Assembly (NCBI GenBank): GCA_019828545.1
Contig: JACVRA010000063.1
Span: forward strand, 451,489-515,488
Source of the DNA: Paracamarosporium sp. OC-R06-R3
Taxonomy: Eukaryota > Ascomycota > Dothideomycetes > Pleosporales > Didymosphaeriaceae
Length of the DNA: 64,000 bases
Direction of reading: 5' to 3'
Shown here: one piece after another, positions 58,242-64,000 of the stretch
Layout: each line of letters starts with the position of its first letter
Position numbering within the stretch: the stretch's first letter is position 1
Position numbers and translations under genes: made by a program
Notes under the pieces: generated by a model
Databases searched by the model: none
Told to the model about the DNA's origin: nothing
What the model saw: only the letters and a program-made list of their open reading frames with translations

Positions 58242-61200
58242 ATGAGCGACGAGAAAATGTTTGCTCTTGGCTGGCACTCTCAGCTGGGGCAATCACGTTC
58301 TGTATTGGACAAGCGCCCACGGCATCTAAAAGCCACATCACTGGCCTCATATCTGGCATCCGAGCCAAGCTCGACTAGGTCGACCAGTCGAGACTTTAAA
58401 AGAGAGAATCATGATATTCCTACATTCTCGACGATGCCCGCTAAAGAGCATTCGCCAACTGCTGTACCGCAAGTGTGGCGCCCTTTGCACAGAGAAGACG
58501 GCAAACATGATCAACCCGGACAACGGCAAAGCGATTCAAGAGAAGCTATACCTACTGGAGATAGTGCCTACTCTAGACGGCCAGTGCCAGATGCGGGTTT
58601 CTCAGGATGTGACACAGAGGCTTACCACACAGAATCCCAAAGCGATCGTTCATTCGAAGACCGATACAGACCACGGACTAACAAGAAGCATTACGAACAA
58701 AGAGATGATTTCCCATTTGGACAAGTTGTTTATCCAAATATGCTCGACACGCATCACGGCACGGTTCCGAGATACTCGGCACCTGCCTGGCTTGGACAAT
58801 CTGCACTCAGGCTGCCAAACGCACCATTTTCATACCAGCCTCCTTACGACATCCCACCCTCGGTGCAAGAAAAGCAACCGGTAGTTTCCGCAACATTGAG
58901 AGCCCCATATCCGATATGGGATGATTCCTTGAGGTTCCAAAGTCGTGACCACGTGCATATGCCACGGTCGCTTCCGCCGCGACGACAGGAAGCAATCTAT
59001 GAGTACCGGCACAACTCAAGCGAAATCGCCCGTATACCTTTACATAAGCCTCCAGGATCTGTGTATGAATTAGATGGGCAGAATTTGTTACCGTCCAATC
59101 CACCAATGATAACGGGTGTTCTAAAAGATTCTGCTCAAGCCTCAACAGGCCCAGCAGTGTTCCAACCACTGCCGTTAACAGGCTCCAATGACGTAGCAGC
59201 AGGCTATGCCTCGACTGCGATGAACATGGTTGAGCAGCCGAAAGCTGACTGTCTGGGTACACAAATGGCCCACGAAACGAAGAACGGCAGTAACCTCAAG
59301 TCTGCACTAGATGACACACTCCTGGTCGAGCAGAGCGCTGAATCTCAATGCAAACATGCTAGCGTCGCGGAGAATCCGAATGATTTTGAAGGGCTGATCG
59401 ACAGTAGGCCTCTCAGCCAACCGGCGAAAGCAGGCAAAATACCGAAATACGACAACTTTTATACTCCTGTAAATGAGCGCTTCTACAACGCGAAACCATA
59501 CACCACGCTCAACCCGACACTTAAAGAGTTCAGGTTATTGCGAATCTTCCCGAGGAAATCTCCAGTGCAACACTACAAAGCTCAATCCCATTGGAATACC
59601 AGATATGCAAGTGAGCTTGAGATGAGTAAACCTCTCATTGCATGCGAGATTGTGAAGACCTCGCTGACCAGAATCGCGGACAATTTTGTTACTTTGTCAT
59701 ATTGTGCAGGCGATCCAGGAAAGACTGCAAAGATATTGGTAAACGGAATTCCGTTCAACGCTTTTGCAAATCTAGAACACGCAATCGACAAAGTAGCTAC
59801 CCATCGGGCGTTGCATGATCCATACGGAGAACCAGTATTTTTGTGGGCTGACCAAATATGCATAAATCAAAGCGACAAGGATGAACGATCAGATCAGGTG
59901 CGGATCATGCGTGACATCTATCGGCGCAGTGCTGAGACATATGCCTGCTTGTCCGATCCCCAACACGAGAACTGCTTATCTTGGGTACCTCAAGTGGCAT
60001 CACTCTCGACACCATCAGGGACGAATTCAAGCAAGAAACAGCAATCTCTCGGTGTTCTTGAACTGCAAAGTTTACTTCTTGATGTTCTCATCGGCAAAGG
60101 AAAAGCTCGACATTTACTGTCGGTTTCGCCAGGCTATGAGGAGAACGCTCCATTCACGGTTCGTGTAGATGAGACCGTGGGGCAAAGCGTTCAGGTAGCA
60201 AGCAATCCACAAGCTATGGCAGGAGAATTCAACTTTCTTGCCAACTTCAGCGAAGTTCACCGAGACCCCAGCTTTAAACGACCGAAAACGCCAAAACGAA
60301 TTATGACAGAAGCGAATATAATAGAATCTACTGATACGGATGGGCTTCCAATATCATCTGCTGACTTCCGATCTAGCTTGGTTGCGTTCGTGACAAGTAA
60401 ATGGTGGTCACGGTAAGTGAATATTGCGACCGCATTATATCCGCGTATACTGACCACGTAGATCTTGGGTGTACCAAGAGTTTCTTTCCGCAAATGTTGT
60501 TTATTTCGTAGCTGGATCTATGACGGTGCCTTGGCATGAGCTATCGACCCTTGTTCATTTCATTTGCCACGATGTTGATGATTTTATGGAGCAAATACGT
60601 CAGCATTTTGAATCGCAGATCACGAAAGAGATGGAACAGAAAGAGCGAGAAGAACGAGAAAAAGAGCGGAACGTTCTTAGAGACAAGCGTCAAAGAGAGT
60701 GGCAACGGCAACAAAGGAGACTTTTTGAAGAGAACGAGGCAAAGCAGAGACAGAAGGAGGAGAGGCGAGAACGGCGTCTCAAAGAGGAGAAAGAAAGGCG
60801 CAACAATAACATCCGAAAAGAAGCAGAGAGAAAATTTCAGGAAATTCAGAAGAAGCACGAGCATGAAAAACAGCGATTAGAACAAGAGCAACTTTCGCAA
60901 TGGCGAGCTGCGCTTCAAGCCCAGTTACGCGACCGAGCAACGTTTTACGATCAGCAACTATTGCAAGTTCGATATGAGATGAACCAACTGGAGTACCAGA
61001 AGAAAGTCACAAAAATAATGTTAAAGCCTCGCCAGTATTATCACAGGGTCCAGCGACTAAAAGAGCTGCGTTGCTTCGAAAAGGAAATTGTTAAACCAAT
61101 TGACGAACAGATCAAGATTGTTAAACAACTTCCTTGGAGCACTTCAGACTCGAAGAACCACAATAAAGTTAATCAAGAATGTGGCGGTCGCTTGTATGAA

Positions 61201-62409
61201 CCAGAGAGAATAGATGCGCTCCAAAGGCTGAGTCGTGTTTCGGAGGACCCGAAAAACTTCTTCTCCGAGACCTTGCAGCCTCTCAGAAGATCTCCATCAC
61301 TGTCTAGTATCCTGATTCCGTGTCCTGAAGGCCAGGAAAATCATGAAAAATTTCAGCAAGGTCATTCGCGGTCAAAGGATGGTCTGTCTGCTCCACGGGT
61401 GGCGGCACAGCGGGCTTGGGAGTCCAGCTTAGCAGGAACTTCAAGTATGGATTCGGAACCGGAAATCATCGAAATGGAGGCAGAGCTCTCGGATGAAGCA
61501 ATCATCGATGAAGACAAAGAACCGCCGGACCAAGAGCAAGAATCTATCATTCAGAGATGTGGTTCCCATCGCGAGATCGAACAGCGAGACAAAATCATTC
61601 GGCTTCAGGATGACCTAAGCCGACTCGACAGGTCCGCGCTGGCGTCGATAGTCAAGGGTAAAAAGGATTTCCGCCCTAATCACCCCCCTGACCTGATTAC
61701 CCTCCTCCAGCATTCACGAAACTGTGCAGCATCCGACCCCCGCGATAGGATCTATGCATTTATAGGCCTGACGAAACCCAGCTATAACATTGTTCCCGAC
61801 TACAATGGCTACAATACCGTCGAAATGGTTCTGATAGAAGCTGCCAAGAGTATTATTCGCCACGAGCGGTCTTTGGTCATTCTCCAGCATGTAAATCGGG
61901 GACGAGCGAACCTAGGCAGTCAACTGCCTTCCTGGGTTCCAGATTGGACAAGTAAAGAGACAACGCGAGGCATCGATCACGGCTATGACTGGGAGAACAC
62001 AAAGCCATTTTGTGCCGCGAAAGACACTCCTGCCATTGCTGAATTTCAGGATCATACAACAAATGAAGGGGTATGCTACGCGTTTCTCAAAGCCAGAGCT
62101 ATTTTTGTTGGAACCATCGATGAGATCCAGCGTGATGTATGCCTGGAACATATATCTTTGTTGACGTTAGCCGGGGGAGAGTCTCTGTTCGGACCACAGG
62201 CTGCGCGACATAATGACGAGGTATGGGTTCTCTATGGCGCCAATAGGCCAGTAGCTTTGAGACCAGAAGGAGAGAACAGGTTTGGATATCTTGGAGACGT
62301 CATTGTCAATGATTCAGAGCTGAAGACGTTTTCTCCTATCATGTACGGACAAATGGTGGATAGAGTGAAAGAAGGAACGGCTAGACTTACCGAGATCTGG
62401 ATAACTTAA
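58242..62409 (+). CDS. HET-domain (heterokaryon incompatibility) protein with embedded coiled coil
   Basis: Exons 58242-60412 and 60462-62409; the 49 bp intron joins KWWSR to SWVYQEF; 1372 residues. Residues 1-470 are polar and disordered. The HET core follows: FVTLSYCAGDPGKTAKILVNG (about 481; first 20 residues meant as one motif region), NLEHAIDKV, FLWADQICINQ (about 532), QVRIMRDIYRRSAETYACLS and SWVYQEF (about 724). Then comes a coiled coil (about 770-950, very Glu/Arg/Lys-rich), an acidic linker, and the downstream HET-protein block HSRNCAASDPRDRIYAFIGL near 1140. HET domains trigger cell death when activated, and resemble TIR domains. The key LSYxW Trp is replaced (LSYCAG). The domain order is normal, but the inserts are far longer than usual. 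Confidence 0.88.
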
Positions 62410-62822
62410 GTCGTGAATACATCGATGTCGACACGGTTTACGGCGTTGTCGCTTTGTTCAATACTGAGGAATAGGCTCTAACGGATGCTCCTGGTGAGTC
62501 GCGCGCGTGGGTCTTTGACCTAATGGGATTGGTACTAACTACGAAGAAACTCACGCTGTAGACACGATTAAGGCTCGTTTCAAGAGGAAATATATATACA
62601 GCAGTATTAGTCAAGCTGCCTGTACTTATGAACGAAATTGCTGAGGGTTTGCCGCGCGGCTTTCGAGGTTGTCTGTGGAGGTGTCTGTGGAGGGATTGCA
62701 AGACGTTGTAGCCTGCACAGTGAAATATTCAACTGCCACCTTACTTGTTAAGCTATAACTCCTTACTGTTCTTACTAAACTATTCTTTCATAATAACTCC
62801 TAAAGTTCTGCTTATTAATAGT
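62410..62822. other. Intergenic: 3' flanks of convergent genes
   Basis: 413 bp, AT-rich in the last 100 bp. Nothing else seen. Confidence 0.5.
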
Positions 62823-63224
62823 TCACAATATAGCGGCAGTGCGCCGATCCGAGGAACATGGGCTCTGCAGCTGTCTTGCCCTAACAACTCTCTTCATCCC
62901 TCCATTCTTATTACCCTTATCCATCACTCCCCACGGTCCCTCCAATCTCCGATCCATAAAGCACTGCCATGCTTCGGATGCGCTTCCTTTCTCAACATGT
63001 GCAACCATTACACATCCAATTGCATCTGCCGGCATTGTGTTGTCGACGTAGAAGGACGGGTGCGAGCCGCAGCAGCGTTCAAGCATTGCATGGTTACCAG
63101 TGTTGTTGGTGACGTAGATGTAAGGCTCCGGGACGGTAATTTGTGCGAGGTTGACTTGCCAGTTTGGAGGGGGATGGGTGCAGGTGGCATTGATGATGAT
63201 CCATGAGGGTAAGGCGGAGTCCAT
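62823..63224 (-). CDS. Small Cys-containing protein of unknown function
   Basis: Open frame of 133 residues from an ATG in good context (CACCATGG) at 63224: begins MDSALPSWIIINATC, contains a MLERCCGSHPSFYVDN segment and AWQCFMDRRLEGPWGVMDKG, and ends QSPCSSDRRTAAIL. The frame is open further upstream to 63455, but that part reads less like protein. Six Cys residues with Trp-Gly and CC pairs are reminiscent of small lineage-specific proteins in this fungal group. There is no signal peptide in this model; an upstream exon could carry one. Convergent with the HET gene. Confidence 0.48.
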   Translation of the reverse strand: MDSALPSWIIINATCTHPPPNWQVNLAQITVPEPYIYVTNNTGNHAMLERCCGSHPSFYVDNTMPADAIGCVMVAHVEKGSASEAWQCFMDRRLEGPWGVMDKGNKNGGMKRVVRARQLQSPCSSDRRTAAIL

Positions 63225-63621
63225 GGTGAAGAAGCTTGTCTTGGAAAGCGGGAGGTTTGTGTGGGCGCAGTGAATCGGAGGTATTCCAAGTCTTTCTGCA
63301 AGGAGGTTGCGGGAGTGTGCTTGTTTCTGTCGAGGAGGGACGCTATGCTCGACCACAGCACATGTATGTCTGCTTGTATTGGAAAACGTCACATATGTTA
63401 CACGTAAATATCGTGGCACGGAGAATCGGTCAACTTGCAAACAGAGGTAGACCAATCGTGATACAAAACACTGTAGCGTTTGACATCAGGGATTCTCCAA
63501 TTATAAGCGCGCTCCGAAAGCACTTGTGGAGCAATTGAAATGACTTTCGACAACGGAGAGTCTTTCTTGCGTCATATATCTATTATAAAGATCAGCAAAA
63601 ACGCATCAAATCACTAAGAAC
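63225..63621. other. Intergenic spacer before the tRNA gene
   Basis: 397 bp. No gene supported except the possible upstream extension of the small minus-strand frame. Confidence 0.45.
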
Positions 63622-63708
63622 AGCTGGGTGGCGCAGTGGGAGCGCGCCAGGCTCATATAGAGTTTTCTATAAACCTGGAGGTCGCAGGATCGAAGCCTGC
63701 CTCAGCTA
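63622..63708 (+). tRNA. tRNA-Met (CAT), elongator-type, with a 15-nt intron
   Basis: A full cloverleaf can be folded: acceptor AGCTGGG pairs with CTCAGCT (one G-U pair), D stem GCGC/GCGC, anticodon stem CCAGG/CCTGG with loop CTCATAA (anticodon CAT), T stem GCAGG/CCTGC. A 15-nt intron at 63658-63672 sits at the canonical position 37/38. The mature RNA would be 72 nt plus CCA. A T-rich run follows the gene (TATCTTTTGTCTTTTTT), fitting an RNA polymerase III terminator. A61 in the T loop (ATCGAAG) departs from the common TTC start, so a functional check is worthwhile. Confidence 0.9.
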
Positions 63709-63725
63709 TATCTTTTGTCTTTTTT
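63709..63725 (+). terminator. T-rich RNA polymerase III terminator
   Basis: T4 and T6-type runs immediately downstream of the tRNA-Met gene. Confidence 0.6.
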
Positions 63726-64000
63726 CCTTTTTTTGTCATCACGTCCTGGTACCCCATCTTGTTCTAAGGTGTAAGTAAGATAAATAGTACCTAATTTAAG
63801 CATAGTCTTCTCTAGCTTAATATAAATTTAGCCTATACTTGTGAGGACGAGCTCGGTCTCCTACATCGAAAGAAGTAGATGAGGTAGGTTGGCTCTATTT
63901 CAGCTACACTAAGATGAGGAGATCATAGGTACAAAGGGCGCGCTTACTTTTATACGCAGTTGCCAGGCGGAACAATGTTCCGCTCCGGGTAGCAACGTCG
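63726..64000. other. AT/TA-rich end region with a hairpin
   Basis: TA-rich sequence of RIP-relic appearance. At 63967-63983 GCGGAAC and GTTCCGC form a perfect 7 bp inverted repeat with a 3-nt loop, flanked by GTTGC (63959-63963) and GCAAC (63992-63996). Confidence 0.6.

Noticed and set aside
1..64000. CRISPR arrays, operons, prophage or bacterial features
   Set aside because: The window is clearly eukaryotic; no regularly spaced direct repeats or bacterial gene layout seen.

Overview
The window is a piece of a filamentous ascomycete nuclear genome (Pezizomycotina; most likely a dothideomycete of the order Pleosporales). The reasons are the many 40-80 bp GT-AG introns, the absence of operons, a HET-domain gene, an intron-containing tRNA-Met, and the mixture of fungal-specific families (Fmp27/BLTP2, Mhr1/mL67, DUF7702, an Apple-like secreted protein). 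The order assignment is inference; no marker gene proves it. Gene models were built by hand from open frames, splice consensus and family knowledge, so exact splice sites remain predictions.

1-31.4 kb is largely conserved core sequence: the 5' two thirds of an Fmp27/BLTP2 bridge-like lipid transfer protein (runs off the left edge), a secreted FAD oxidoreductase, an SDR of the tetrahydroxynaphthalene-reductase type, a SurE-like nucleotidase, a long coiled-coil protein, a possible small split gene, a disordered proline/serine-rich protein, a 5.7 kb gene-free stretch, Maf1 (RNA polymerase III repressor), AP-1 sigma adaptin, the glutamate-cysteine ligase modifier subunit, a small Cys-rich protein and a flavin monooxygenase.

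31.4-37.7 kb looks accessory: an AT-rich relic, a secreted chorismate-mutase-like protein, a DUF7702 membrane protein and a Thr-rich secreted protein with a C-terminal Cys-rich Apple-like domain. 37.7-46.6 kb is again mostly core: mL67/Mhr1 and Vps38/UVRAG sharing a 247 bp divergent promoter, a Lag1-type ceramide synthase, and a bestrophin-family channel.

46.6-64 kb is the most unusual part. AT/TA-rich, probably RIP-decayed spacers alternate with a divergent FAD amine-oxidase / EgtD-EasF-like methyltransferase pair, then a divergent pair of very large genes: a 1707-residue ankyrin-repeat protein ending in a coiled coil, and a 1372-residue HET-domain protein with a long coiled coil embedded within the usual HET architecture. 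This HET-ANK pair is the best candidate for an undescribed recognition/incompatibility module. A small Cys-containing gene, an intron-bearing tRNA-Met and a hairpin in AT-rich DNA close the window.
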